Of a stretch of DNA of 64,000 nucleotides, positions 19,633-28,759 are shown in pieces. The translations under genes and the position numbers were made by a program. The first letter of the stretch is position 1. Every line of letters starts with the position of its first letter. Below the pieces are notes generated by a model. That model was given only the letters and a program-made list of their open reading frames with translations, searched no databases and was not told the DNA's origin. This stretch comes from Sphaerotilus natans (GTDB taxonomy: Bacteria; Pseudomonadota; Gammaproteobacteria; Burkholderiales; Burkholderiaceae_C), in assembly GCF_900156335.1 (NCBI RefSeq), contig NZ_FTMZ01000018.1, positions 33,633 through 97,632 of the forward strand, given 5' to 3'.

Positions 19633-20139
19633 ATGGGTCTGTTCGACATGTTCAAGAGCGATTCCGGCGACAAGATGACGCCGCACCTCGCCTTCACCAC
19701 CTCGCTGATCTACATGATGAGCGCCGATGGCGAGATGGACAGCGAGGAAGTGGGCCATCTGCTGTCGGTGCTCGGCGGCAAGGACGACGGACGCGGCACG
19801 ATCGGCGTGGGCGCACAGAACCAGGCCCTGCTGGACTCGGCGCTGAAGTACCGCCGCAAGAACTCGCTCGACACCTTCCTGGCCGAGGCCGCCCCGCTGC
19901 TGACCGACGCGCAGAAGATGTGCATCATGGTCAACCTGATCGACTCCTCGCTGGCCGACGGTCAGCCCGAGCCGGAAGAACAGCAGATGTTCGCCAAGTT
20001 CCTGCAGGCCTTCGGCATCACCGAGGAACGCTTCCGTCCCTTCTTCGAGGTCATCATGCTGAAGAACGACCGCTCGGTCTTCACCAACCAGAGCCACCCG
20101 AAGAACGCGCCGGGCTACCAGGTCAAGCTGTCGATGTGA
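19633..20139 (+). CDS. TerB-like (tellurite-resistance family) protein
   Basis: The 168-residue protein has the acidic helical repeat typical of TerB-like proteins: FTTSLIYMMSADGEMDSEEV early and NLIDSSLADGQPEPEEQQMF later, which together would form a metal-coordinating helical bundle. It starts MGLFDMFKSD after CAGGAG with good spacing. No other ter gene lies nearby, so a role in tellurite resistance is not implied. Solitary TerB-domain proteins are common and mostly uncharacterised. Confidence 0.75.
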   Translation: MGLFDMFKSDSGDKMTPHLAFTTSLIYMMSADGEMDSEEVGHLLSVLGGKDDGRGTIGVGAQNQALLDSALKYRRKNSLDTFLAEAAPLLTDAQKMCIMVNLIDSSLADGQPEPEEQQMFAKFLQAFGITEERFRPFFEVIMLKNDRSVFTNQSHPKNAPGYQVKLSM

Positions 20140-20206
20140 TCGTCGCCCCGGGGCCGTGCCTGGCCCTGGCGCAGCAAGAGGCGGCCTGCGGGCCGCCTCT
20201 GTCGTT

Positions 20207-21229
20207 TCAGGCCGAGAACTCTTCCGTGTCGATCTCGGTCTGGGTGGCGGCGTTGTAGCGCGTGCCGGCCACATTGCCCGGGTGGATGGCCGCCTCCAGG
20301 CGGGCGATCTGCTCGGGCGTGAGCACCACCGCCGCCGCGCCCAGGTTCTCCTCCAGATGCGCCACGCTCGTGGTGCCCGGAATCGGCAGGATGTGGTCGC
20401 CACGGTGCAGCAGCCAGGCCAGCGCCAGCTGCGCCAGCGTGCAGCCAGCCTCCTCGGCGACCCCGACCAGTGGCTCGAGCAGTCGCAGGTTGGCCGCATG
20501 GTTCGCGGCGGTGAAGCGCGGCATCGCCCGGCGGATGTCCTTCGCGTCGAAGCCGGAGACCTCGCGCAGCGTGCCCGGCAGGAAGCCGCGCCCCAGCGGG
20601 CTGAACGCGACGAAGGCCGTGCCCAGCTCGCGGCAGGCCTCCAGCACCGCGATCTCCGGGTTGCGCGTCCACAGCGAGTACTCGGTCTGCAGCGCGGCGA
20701 TCGGGTGCACCGCATGGGCGCGGCGCAGCGTCGGCGCCGACACCTCCGACAGGCCGATCGCGCGGATCTTGCCCTCGCGCACCAGATCGGCCAGCGCGCC
20801 CACCGACTCCTCGATCGGCACCGACTTGTCCCAGCGGTGCAGATAGTACAGGTCGATGACCTCGGTGCGCAGTCGGCGCAGCGCCTCCTCGCAGGTGGCC
20901 TTGAGGGTGGCCGGACGGCCGTCGATCACACGCTTGCCGTCGACGCCGGTCATGCCGCACTTGCTCGCCAGCGTGAAGCGGTGGCGGTGCGGCGCCAGCA
21001 CCCGACCGACCAGCTCCTCGTTGGCACCGAAGCCATACAGCGCGGCGGTGTCGAAATGGTTCACGCCCAGATCGAGCGCGCGCAGCAGCAGACTGGCGGC
21101 CGCCTCGGGCGCGGGTGGCACGCCATAGGCATGGCTGAGATTCATGCAGCCCAGACCGATCGGCGCGACTTCGGCAGGGCCGAGGCGGCGAGACAAAGAG
21201 GTCGCGGCAGAGATCGCGGCAGAAGTCAA
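20207..21229 (-). CDS. Aldo/keto reductase
   Basis: This 340-residue NADPH-type oxidoreductase has the whole catalytic tetrad: aspartate and tyrosine in FDTAALYGFG, lysine in ASKCG and histidine in LYYLHRWD. IPGTTSVAHLEENLGA contacts the cofactor phosphate. No ATG fits the N-terminus; a TTG at 21229 preceded by AGGAG six bases away gives LTSAAIS and is chosen. It resembles the YajO/YakC group that reduces small aldehydes and ketones. The reading frame stays open far upstream, but that part lies antisense to or overlaps the receiver and kinase genes. Confidence 0.9.
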   Translation of the reverse strand: MTSAAISAATSLSRRLGPAEVAPIGLGCMNLSHAYGVPPAPEAAASLLLRALDLGVNHFDTAALYGFGANEELVGRVLAPHRHRFTLASKCGMTGVDGKRVIDGRPATLKATCEEALRRLRTEVIDLYYLHRWDKSVPIEESVGALADLVREGKIRAIGLSEVSAPTLRRAHAVHPIAALQTEYSLWTRNPEIAVLEACRELGTAFVAFSPLGRGFLPGTLREVSGFDAKDIRRAMPRFTAANHAANLRLLEPLVGVAEEAGCTLAQLALAWLLHRGDHILPIPGTTSVAHLEENLGAAAVVLTPEQIARLEAAIHPGNVAGTRYNAATQTEIDTEEFSA

Positions 21230-21315
21230 GCAAGTCTCCTGGAGGTCGTGGGTGAAGGGCTGCACATTCTGGACAGCCCCAGGCCATGCCTGCCAGCGAG
21301 GGTGACGACTAGCAG

Positions 21316-21792
21316 CTATGTCGAACCGGCAACACCCGGAACACCGGCCGGCGGATGCGCCGACGGCGGCTGGTTCAGCAGACACCAGTAGAGCTTGATC
21401 TGCGAGGTGACCTCGAGGAACTTGTCGAAGTCGACCGGCTTGACGATGTAGGAGTTGGCCCCGTCGCCATAGGCCTGCGCGATGTCGCAGTCCTCGGCCG
21501 AGGAGGTCAGCACCACGATCGGCACGGTGCGCGCCAGGGCATGCTCGCGGTAGCGGCGCAGCACCTCCAGACCATCGACCTTGGGCAGCTTCAGGTCGAG
21601 CAGCACCACCAGCGGCAGCGGCTCGCCGGCCTCCCAGCGCGCCAGCCAGGCCAGGGCCTCGGCGCCGTCGCGGGCGACCTCGAGCGGATTGACCAGCTGG
21701 CTGCGCGCGAAGGCGCGCCGGGTCAGGTCCAGATCGATCGGGTTGTCCTCGACCAGCAAGATGGCGCGGCGCACCGGTTCGCTCGAGATCAT
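21316..21792 (-). CDS. Single-domain response regulator (Rcp1-like)
   Basis: The 158-residue protein is a lone receiver domain: acidic pair near LLVEDNPID, phospho-acceptor Asp66 in LLDLKLPK, Thr95 in VVLTSSAED and Lys118 in IVKPVDFDKF. There is no output domain. Its length and motifs resemble the Rcp1-type regulators paired with GAF/PAS histidine kinases. Its ATG overlaps the stop of the upstream kinase by 4 bases, so the two are coupled and almost certainly partners. Confidence 0.93.
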   Translation of the reverse strand: MISSEPVRRAILLVEDNPIDLDLTRRAFARSQLVNPLEVARDGAEALAWLARWEAGEPLPLVVLLDLKLPKVDGLEVLRRYREHALARTVPIVVLTSSAEDCDIAQAYGDGANSYIVKPVDFDKFLEVTSQIKLYWCLLNQPPSAHPPAGVPGVAGST

Positions 21793-23573
21793 TGCGGCAT
21801 CTCCAGGTGGAAGACGGCACCACGGCCCGGCTCGCCCTGGGCCCAGACCCGGCCGCCCATGCGCTGCATCGCCTTGCGCACGATCGCCAGACCGATGCCG
21901 GTGCCGGGATAGGCCTCGGCGCGCTCGAGCCGCTGGAAGATCTCGAAGATCCGGTCGTGATACTGCATGTCGAAACCGATGCCGTTGTCGTGGACAGAAA
22001 GCATAGCGCAGCCATCCTCGCCGTGGCTGACACGCAGCCGCACGCACGGCGGCTGGCTGCGGGCGCTGAACTTCAGCGCGTTGTCGATCAGGTTGCGCAG
22101 CACCATGGCCAGGCCATCGGCATCGGCACAGGCCATGACCGGCGTGTCCGGCGCCTCGAGCTGCAGCACCCGCCCGAGACCCGCCCCCAGGCCCAGGCCG
22201 GGATCATCGGTGCAGCGCGCCTCGATCGCCCGCCGCGCCAGATCGACCAGATCGACCCGGGCGCAGCGCACCTGGCGCTGCTCGAGATGGCAGTAGGCCA
22301 GCAGGTCGTGGATCAGCTGGTTCATCTGGCCGGCGCCGTGGCGGATGCGCGCCACCAGATCGCGCGCACCGTCATCGAGCAGGTCGCCGTGCACCAGCTG
22401 CAGCATGCGGCTGTAGCCGTCGATGCCGCGCAGCGGCGCCTTCAGGTCATGCGAGACGGTGTAGGTGAAGGTCGCCAGCTCGCGGTTGGCGGTGGCCAGA
22501 TCGGCGGTGCGCTCGGCCACCCGCTGCTCGAGCTCGGCATGGAAGCGCCGCATCCGGAACTCCAGCTCCTTGGCCTCGGTGATGTCGTAGCAGTAGCCGA
22601 TGAAGCCAAGAAAGCGGCCCTGGCTGTCGTGCCGAGGCGAGCCATCGACGCGAATCCAGCGGTGGCGCCCGTCGGCGGCACGCAGCCGGTACTCCATGCT
22701 GAAGCTGCGCCGCGCGACGAAGGCGGCCTTGTAGGTCAGCAGGCAGCGCTCGATGTCCTCGGCATGCACGCCCTCGGTCCAGCCGCTGCCCAGCTCCTGG
22801 GCCAGGGTGCGGCCGGTGAAGTTCAGCCAGGGCTGGTTGAAGTAGTCGCAGCCCATGTCCAGGCCGGAGGTCCAGATCAGCGCCGAGCCCTGGTCGGCCA
22901 GCGTGCGGAAATGCTGCTCGCTCTCGCGCAGCTCCTGCTCGAGGCGGCGCTGCGACTCCAGCAGCTCGACCAGCGCCAGCCGCGCCTGCTCGGCCGCGAC
23001 CAGCAGGCCGCGCGACTCGTCGGCCATGCCGGCATGGAGCTCGACCATGCGGTCGCTGTCCTTCAGCATCTCGACCTGCTGCGCGGCGGTGATGCGCGCA
23101 TCGAGCAGGCGCGAGACATGCCGCCCCAGCAGCTCGAGCATCTCCAGCTGCGCCGGCTCGAGCCGGCGCGGCCGGTGATCGAGCACGCACAGCGCACCGA
23201 GCCGCTCGCCGCTGGCCAGGCGCAGCGGCACGCCGGCGTAGAAGCGGTTGCGGTTGGCGGCCACCAGCGGGTTGTCGTGAAAGCGCGCGTCCTGGAGGGC
23301 ATCCTCGCAGACCAGCGGTCCGTCCCCCAGCAGGGTGTGCGCGCAGGCCGAGATCGCCCGCGGCGTCTCGCTGACCGGCACATTGACGCGCGACTTGAAC
23401 CACTGCCGATGCCGGTCGACCAGCGTGATCGCCGCCACCGGCGCATCGCACAGCCGCGCCGCCAGCACGGCCAGCTCGTCATAGAGCGGCTCGGCGGCCG
23501 TGTCGAGAATGGCGCAGCGCGCAAGCGCCTGCAGGCGCTGCTCCTCGTCGGGCGGAATCGGGGCAGGAATCAT
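21789..23573 (-). CDS. GAF-PAS hybrid sensor histidine kinase
   Basis: The 594-residue kinase has an N-terminal GAF domain (about 25-165, with ITLVDRHRQWFKSRVN and FYAGVPLRLASGERLGALCV), a coiled linker, a PAS domain with PAC (about 225-345, HFRTLADQGSALIWTSG), then HisKA with FTYTVSHDLKAPLRGIDGY and a HATPase with NLIDNALKFS, DNGIGFD and GTGIGLA. It has no transmembrane segment, so it senses a cytoplasmic cue. No bilin-type cysteine is obvious. It is coupled to the single-domain receiver downstream. Confidence 0.93.
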   Translation of the reverse strand: MIPAPIPPDEEQRLQALARCAILDTAAEPLYDELAVLAARLCDAPVAAITLVDRHRQWFKSRVNVPVSETPRAISACAHTLLGDGPLVCEDALQDARFHDNPLVAANRNRFYAGVPLRLASGERLGALCVLDHRPRRLEPAQLEMLELLGRHVSRLLDARITAAQQVEMLKDSDRMVELHAGMADESRGLLVAAEQARLALVELLESQRRLEQELRESEQHFRTLADQGSALIWTSGLDMGCDYFNQPWLNFTGRTLAQELGSGWTEGVHAEDIERCLLTYKAAFVARRSFSMEYRLRAADGRHRWIRVDGSPRHDSQGRFLGFIGYCYDITEAKELEFRMRRFHAELEQRVAERTADLATANRELATFTYTVSHDLKAPLRGIDGYSRMLQLVHGDLLDDGARDLVARIRHGAGQMNQLIHDLLAYCHLEQRQVRCARVDLVDLARRAIEARCTDDPGLGLGAGLGRVLQLEAPDTPVMACADADGLAMVLRNLIDNALKFSARSQPPCVRLRVSHGEDGCAMLSVHDNGIGFDMQYHDRIFEIFQRLERAEAYPGTGIGLAIVRKAMQRMGGRVWAQGEPGRGAVFHLEMPQ

Positions 23574-23608
23574 CGCGACGACACCTCCGCAAAAGACATC
23601 CGCCCGGC

Positions 23609-24535
23609 TCAGCCTGGCAGCGAGCTGGCCGCAGCCGCCTGCGGCAGCCCGCGCGCCAGATCCGACAGCAGCCGGGTCGCCTGACGCAGCAGCGGCGTGG
23701 GTCGCTGACGCGACGACACCGCCCGGCACAGCACGCTGCGCAGCCCCGGATCGAGAATCGGCCGCACCGCCAGCAGGTCCGCCCGGCCGGAGGCCGCCAC
23801 CGCGCTGGCGGTCAGCACCGCCTGGCCGTAGTCGGCGCAGACCAGATCGATGATCGCCGCGACGCTGGAAACCTCCCAGGCGATGTCGAGCTGCAGCCCG
23901 GCATGCATGGCGCGCGTCTCGAGCAGGCGCCGGATCACATGGGCGCGTTCGGGCAGCACCAGCCTCGCGTCGGCCAGCTCGGCCATCGACAGCGGCCCGC
24001 GCCCGGCCGACGCCAGCGCATCGGCGCGCTGCACCAGGCACAGCGGCTCCTCCAGCAACGGCACGAACTCCAGCCCCGGCTGAGCCTCCGGGTTGTAGAG
24101 CAGGCCCAGATCGACCCGGCCCGAGGTGATCCACTCGACGATGTGGGTCGACAGGCCCTCGACCACCGCCAGACGGGCGCGCGGCATGCGGCGGCGAAAG
24201 CCGTCGATCAGCGGCAGCGTGAGCTGGCGGCCGATGGTCGGCGGCAGGCCGATGGTGATGCGCCCGACCGGCTCGTCGCGGTTGGAGGCCATGTCGGCGC
24301 GGGCCTCGCCGACGCGCTGCAGGATGGCCAGACTGTGCTCGAGCAGGCGCTGGCCGGCCTCGGTCAGCGTCACGCCACGGCCGTTGCGCAGCAGCAGCGT
24401 CTCGCGCAGCTCGATCTCGAGCGCACGCACCTGCCGGCTCAGCGCCGACTGCGCGATGCCCAGCACCACCGCGGCGCGGCTGAAGCTGCGCAGCTCGGCG
24501 ACGTGCACGAAATAGTCCAGTTGTTTCAGATCCAT
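23609..24535 (-). CDS. LysR-family transcriptional regulator
   Basis: The 308-residue product has the LysR winged helix at the N-terminus (MDLKQLDYFVHVAELRSFSR, then ALSRQVRALE) and the periplasmic-binding-like effector domain, with VGRITIGLPPTIG and GRVDLGLLYNP. The pattern is close to the Nac/Cbl-like group. It lies between the kinase and the polysaccharide polymerase on the same strand, with no divergently transcribed target, so the regulon is unclear. Confidence 0.92.
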   Translation of the reverse strand: MDLKQLDYFVHVAELRSFSRAAVVLGIAQSALSRQVRALEIELRETLLLRNGRGVTLTEAGQRLLEHSLAILQRVGEARADMASNRDEPVGRITIGLPPTIGRQLTLPLIDGFRRRMPRARLAVVEGLSTHIVEWITSGRVDLGLLYNPEAQPGLEFVPLLEEPLCLVQRADALASAGRGPLSMAELADARLVLPERAHVIRRLLETRAMHAGLQLDIAWEVSSVAAIIDLVCADYGQAVLTASAVAASGRADLLAVRPILDPGLRSVLCRAVSSRQRPTPLLRQATRLLSDLARGLPQAAAASSLPG

Positions 24536-24566
24536 GTCGGATCGGGAGTATGCCGCCCGATCTGCA

Positions 24567-25910
24567 TCAGTGCGAGCGCACGAACAGCATGACGCCGAAG
24601 ATCGTCAGCCCCATCAGCCGCAGCGTGTCGCGGCGCCAGTCGATGCTGAGCAGCGGCGCGGGCACCTGGTGCGTCGGCATCGAGCGCACCGCGCAGTGCC
24701 AGGCGCCGATGCACAGCGCCAGCAGGAAGAACAGCGCCGGCCCGTAGGTGCGCGACAGGAACCAGGCGCAGGTCAGATAGCCCACCATCGACGAGCGCAG
24801 CAGCGAGGCCGTCTGCCACGCCGGACTGCCCTCCGGCAGCTGCTCGAGCGTGCGGTTCAGGCTCTTGTAGGTCAGCACGATCAGGCCCATCCAGACGAAG
24901 TAGCCCAGCAGGCCCAGCTCGGCGAAGCACAGCACGAAGGAGTTGTGCGCCGTCAGGTAGTTGTATTCGAGATAGTTGCCGTAGCCGGCGCCGAAGATCG
25001 GGTTGCGCTTGAGCAGATCCAGGCCGATCACCCAGGACTCGATGCGCTCCTCGGCCGACTTCTCCTTGCCGGAGAACTCCCGCCCGCCCGACATGTTGCC
25101 CACCAGCTGCACCGCCACCATCGAGCCCAGCAGCAGCATCGTCTTCGTCGTGCCCAGGGCCTTGCGCACGCCAAAGAACAGCAGCGAGGCCAGACCGAGC
25201 AGCGCCCCGCGCGACTGGGTCAGGAAGATCGCATAGATCATGAGCGCGCCGGGCGCGATCACCCGCACCAGATTGTTCAGCCGCTGGTCCGGCCGCCAGC
25301 CCGCGCCCCACAGCATCGGCAGCGTCATCACCAGCACCTGGGCAAAGTCGTTCGGGTCAGCCAGGAAGCCCACGCTCTTGAGACGCCACAGGAACCAGCC
25401 GGAATCGTCACGCGCGGGAATGACGGTCTTCAGGTCCGGCATCGTCGACGGATCGTCGTTGTCGTGCGCCGGCGCTGTCTGGCGCAGCACCAGCTTGTCC
25501 ATGTTCTCGCCGGTGTGATAGGCCTGGATGCCGAAGACGCAGTTGAGCAGCATCGCCAACACCACCGCGTTCATCGTCGACTTCAGCCGCTCCAGCGTGG
25601 TCAGGTTCAGCACCGCCAGCAGGAACAGCATCGAGGAGGTGCTGAAGTCGCTGATCGCATCCATCGTGCCGCCAGGCCAGGGCGACAGCAGCTTGGACAC
25701 GCCGATCAGCACCCACAGCCCGAAGATCAGCTTGAAGTGGATCGGGCGCGCGCCGGCCTCCTTCTTCGCGGCTGCGGCGACCACCGAGGTGATCACCGCC
25801 AGCAGCCACAGCCACAGCATCGGGCGCAGCTCGCCCAGCTCGGGCATGAACAGCTCCACCGGTCGGAAGAAGGTCAGCAGGATGTAGGCCTGGAACAGCT
25901 TGAAACTCAT
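24567..25910 (-). CDS. O-antigen ligase/polymerase family membrane protein
   Basis: The 447-residue polytopic membrane protein carries the Wzy_C/O-antigen ligase pattern: many hydrophobic spans, SRGALLGLASLLFFG in the middle, and the long periplasmic loop followed by NPIFGAGYGNYLEYNYLTAHNSFV, whose histidine-asparagine-serine is typical of the family. It should polymerise or ligate a surface polysaccharide. No glycosyltransferases adjoin it. A 10-bp inverted repeat lies between its start codon and the upstream DNA and would fold next to the start in the mRNA. Confidence 0.85.
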   Translation of the reverse strand: MSFKLFQAYILLTFFRPVELFMPELGELRPMLWLWLLAVITSVVAAAAKKEAGARPIHFKLIFGLWVLIGVSKLLSPWPGGTMDAISDFSTSSMLFLLAVLNLTTLERLKSTMNAVVLAMLLNCVFGIQAYHTGENMDKLVLRQTAPAHDNDDPSTMPDLKTVIPARDDSGWFLWRLKSVGFLADPNDFAQVLVMTLPMLWGAGWRPDQRLNNLVRVIAPGALMIYAIFLTQSRGALLGLASLLFFGVRKALGTTKTMLLLGSMVAVQLVGNMSGGREFSGKEKSAEERIESWVIGLDLLKRNPIFGAGYGNYLEYNYLTAHNSFVLCFAELGLLGYFVWMGLIVLTYKSLNRTLEQLPEGSPAWQTASLLRSSMVGYLTCAWFLSRTYGPALFFLLALCIGAWHCAVRSMPTHQVPAPLLSIDWRRDTLRLMGLTIFGVMLFVRSH

Positions 25911-25914
25911 GATC

Positions 25915-25937
25915 GGGTGATCTTAGAAAGATCACCC
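25915..25937. promoter_or_regulatory. Perfect 10-bp inverted repeat at the start of the polymerase gene
   Basis: GGGTGATCTT (25915-25924) and AAGATCACCC (25928-25937) flank a 3-base loop, and the dyad ends 5 bases before the ATG at 25910 on the minus strand. In the mRNA the hairpin would occupy the ribosome-binding site, and no clear Shine-Dalgarno sequence lies outside it. It may be a DNA operator or a translational control hairpin. Confidence 0.5.
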
Positions 25938-26120
25938 CGGGGTACTCAGGGGTATTCCGACCCGGACACAGAAACCTCGGCCAAAAGTGATTTCTCGATT
26001 CAGGCCCCTCTTTTGCCCCGGTGAATTTGAAATATATGAAACAGGATTCATCTCTCGGACCTGCTACGCTCGCGACCCGTCCGCTACTGTCCGTTTTCAC
26101 CGCTCCCCCGACCACCCGCC

Positions 26121-27695
26121 ATGCACTTCGAAGACAACGAGACCCTGGAAGCCGCACGCGCACGCAACATCCGCGACGCGCTGCAAGAGGACATCGGCCG
26201 CTGCGACTGGACCGCCGAGCTGGTGCCGGCCGACCGCCGCGTGCAGGCGCGCGTCGTCGCCAAGGAAGACGGCGTGCTGTGCGGCCGCGACTGGTTCGAC
26301 GGCTGCATGCACGGCTGCGACGCCTCGATCCGCATCGACTGGGCGGTGGCCGAGGGCGCGCGCTTTGCCGCCGGCACCGAGCTGTGCCGCATCGACGCGC
26401 CGGCGCGCGCGCTGCTCAGCGCCGAGCGCTCGTCGCTGAACTTCCTGCAGATGCTCTCGGCGGTCGCCACCGTGACCCGCGAGCATGTCGACGCGATCGA
26501 GGGCCTGAGCCCGAACCCGAACGGCTGCGTGGTGCTCGACACCCGCAAGACCCTGCCGGGCCTGCGCCAGGCGCAGAAGTACGCGGTGCGGGTGGGCGGC
26601 GGCGCCAACCAGCGCATGGCGCTGTGGCACGGCATCCTGATCAAGGAAAACCACATCGCCGCGGCCGGCGGCATCACCGCGGCGCTAAAGGCAGCCCAGG
26701 CGCTCGACTCGGGCGTGAGCATCCAGATCGAGGTCGAGAACCTCGCCGAGCTGGAGGAGGCGCTGGAGGCCGGCGCCACCAGCGTGCTGATCGACGACTT
26801 TTCCTTCGACGACATGCGCGCGGCGGTGGCGCTGAACCGGGGCCGCGCGCTGCTGGAGGTCTCCGGGGGCGTCGACATGACGACCATCCGCGAGATCGCC
26901 GCCACCGGCGTCGACCGCGTCTCGATCGGCCGGCTGACCAAGGACGTGCGCGCGATCGACCTGTCGATGCGGGTGCTGCCGGCCGCGCGCGAGATCGCGC
27001 CGGGCCTGGTGGTGCGCGGCTTCGAGCCGCCGCTGCGGCTGAGCGACTTCCGCCTGATCGCCTTCGACATGGACTCGACGCTGATCAACATCGAGTGCAT
27101 CGACGAGATCGCCGATGCGGTCGGCCGCAAGGCCGAGGTCGCCGCGATCACCGCCGCGGCGATGCGCGGCGAGATCACCGACTTCAAGGACAGCCTGCGC
27201 CGGCGCGTGGCGCTGCTGGCCGGCGTGCCGGTGGCGGCGCTGGAGGCGGTCTGGACCGAGCGGCTGCGGCTGAATCCCGGCGCCGAGGCGCTGGTGCGTG
27301 CCTGCCAGGCCGCCGGCCTGAAGATCGTGCTGGTCTCGGGCGGCTTCACCTTCTTCACCGACCGGCTGCGCGATCTGCTGCAGATCGACCACACCCGCAG
27401 CAACCTGCTGGAGATCGACGCCGACGGCCGCCTCACCGGCCGGGTGCTCGACCAGGACTGGGGCGACATCTGCGACGGCGAGGAAAAGCGCCGCACGGTG
27501 CTGGCCCTGTGCGCGCAGCATGGCATCGATCCGCGCCAGGCCATCGCGATGGGCGACGGCGCCAACGACCTGCCGATGATGGGCGCGGTCGGCCTGTCGG
27601 TGGCGCATCACGCCAAGCCGGCGGTGCGCGAGCGCGCGATGGTGGCGATCGAGTCCGGCGGCCTGGACCGGCTGCTGGAGGTGGTGCGGCCCTGA
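26121..27695 (+). CDS. nadC-serB: NadC-SerB fusion: quinolinate phosphoribosyltransferase + phosphoserine phosphatase
   Basis: A single open frame of 524 codons joins two enzymes. Residues 1 to about 290 are NadC, with both key lysines present: Lys143 in DTRKTLPG and Lys175 in GILIKENHIA, plus LEVSGGVDMTTI. From about 305 the chain is a HAD phosphatase of the SerB type: DMDSTLIN with the nucleophile Asp316, VLVSGGFTFFTDRL, and MGDGANDLPMMGAVGLSVA. The N-terminal regulatory region of E. coli SerB is absent. NadC makes nicotinate mononucleotide; SerB makes serine. No stop or frameshift separates them. The NadC part has Gln where NadC usually has His in the NHR motif. Confidence 0.9.
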   Translation: MHFEDNETLEAARARNIRDALQEDIGRCDWTAELVPADRRVQARVVAKEDGVLCGRDWFDGCMHGCDASIRIDWAVAEGARFAAGTELCRIDAPARALLSAERSSLNFLQMLSAVATVTREHVDAIEGLSPNPNGCVVLDTRKTLPGLRQAQKYAVRVGGGANQRMALWHGILIKENHIAAAGGITAALKAAQALDSGVSIQIEVENLAELEEALEAGATSVLIDDFSFDDMRAAVALNRGRALLEVSGGVDMTTIREIAATGVDRVSIGRLTKDVRAIDLSMRVLPAAREIAPGLVVRGFEPPLRLSDFRLIAFDMDSTLINIECIDEIADAVGRKAEVAAITAAAMRGEITDFKDSLRRRVALLAGVPVAALEAVWTERLRLNPGAEALVRACQAAGLKIVLVSGGFTFFTDRLRDLLQIDHTRSNLLEIDADGRLTGRVLDQDWGDICDGEEKRRTVLALCAQHGIDPRQAIAMGDGANDLPMMGAVGLSVAHHAKPAVRERAMVAIESGGLDRLLEVVRP

Positions 27696-27711
27696 CCGCA
27701 CCGACCCGGGG

Positions 27712-28653
27712 TCAGCCGCGCCCGCCCAGCGTGGCCTGCACGCTGACCTCGTCGAGCCAGTCGTCGTAGTCCTGCAGGCTCAGGCCCAGCACATGCAGGG
27801 CCATCGCGCCGCCACGCTGCCACTCGACATGCTGGCGGTGGCGCGCGGCCGGCCGCACCGTCATGCGGTCGGCCACCAGGCCGAGCGCGACCAGCAGACG
27901 CACCCGGGAGGGCTGCTCCGGCGCCGAAGTCTCGGGCGTCAGCACCCGGGCATCATGATGCCGCCCGACCGCGCAGGCCAGACCGGCGTCCAGCCCCCAG
28001 TGCAGTGCCAGGCGCTCGGCCACTTCGGCATGGTCGATGCCGTGGCGGCTGCGCTCGACCTCGGTGACCGGGCGGTGCCCGAGATTGGCCTCGGCCAGCG
28101 TGACCCGGTAGCTGGGCGACTGCAGCTCGAGCATCATCAGCGCCACCGCGCTGTCGCACAGCAGGCCGAAGCCCAGCGCCAGATCGGCGCTTTCGCCGCC
28201 GTGCCGGCGGGCCAGCCAGGCCAGCACCCGCGCACGGTTGAGGCTGTGCGCCCAGAAGCCGGCCCAGGACGCGCAGGGACCGCCCGCGCCGTCTCGCTGC
28301 AAGGCCAGCGCACGCATCTGGCCCACCAGCGCCAGCGTGCCGAACAGATCGACCGCCCGGCGCACGCCGAAGGCGTCGACAGCCGCCTCGAAGGTGGAGC
28401 GCCGCCCGCCCGGCGGCCCCAGGCCCAGCGAGATCGCACACTGCATCAGCAGCGCGCAGCTCGGCGCGTCCAGCGCGGCGGCCAGGCGCGACAGCGCGGC
28501 CGGAGATTCGCTGCGCAGCTGCGACAGCAGCACCGGCGCCGCAGGCAGCGCCAGCGCCTGAACCGACCCGGCCGCCGCTGGCAGCAGCCCGCCCGCCGCC
28601 TCGTCGGCAGCGCTGGCAGGCCTGGCGATGGCGCACAGCAGGGTCTCGGTCAT
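27712..28653 (-). CDS. HDOD-domain protein
   Basis: The 313-residue protein belongs to the HDOD group of degenerate HD phosphohydrolase-like signalling proteins. The core is recognisable in WAHSLNRARVLAWLARRHGG, FGLLCDSAVALMMLELQS and HGIDHAEVAERLALHWGL. Such proteins often act downstream of cyclic di-GMP or in stress control, usually without catalysis. The ATG at 28653 begins MTETLLCAIARP. It converges on the NadC-SerB gene with a 16-base gap. Confidence 0.82.
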   Translation of the reverse strand: MTETLLCAIARPASAADEAAGGLLPAAAGSVQALALPAAPVLLSQLRSESPAALSRLAAALDAPSCALLMQCAISLGLGPPGGRRSTFEAAVDAFGVRRAVDLFGTLALVGQMRALALQRDGAGGPCASWAGFWAHSLNRARVLAWLARRHGGESADLALGFGLLCDSAVALMMLELQSPSYRVTLAEANLGHRPVTEVERSRHGIDHAEVAERLALHWGLDAGLACAVGRHHDARVLTPETSAPEQPSRVRLLVALGLVADRMTVRPAARHRQHVEWQRGGAMALHVLGLSLQDYDDWLDEVSVQATLGGRG

Positions 28654-28759
28654 GCGCCCTATTTCGGCCCCGGGCGCCCTGTCTGTAAGCATGGGTCCGT
28701 GCAGTCTGCACGGTGGAAAGACTCCGGGTACGGTACCGGGTTCGGGTGCAGGACCCGGT

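Noticed and set aside
19633..20139. Tellurite-resistance operon
   Set aside because: Only a TerB-like protein is present; no terA, terC, terD or terZ lies nearby.
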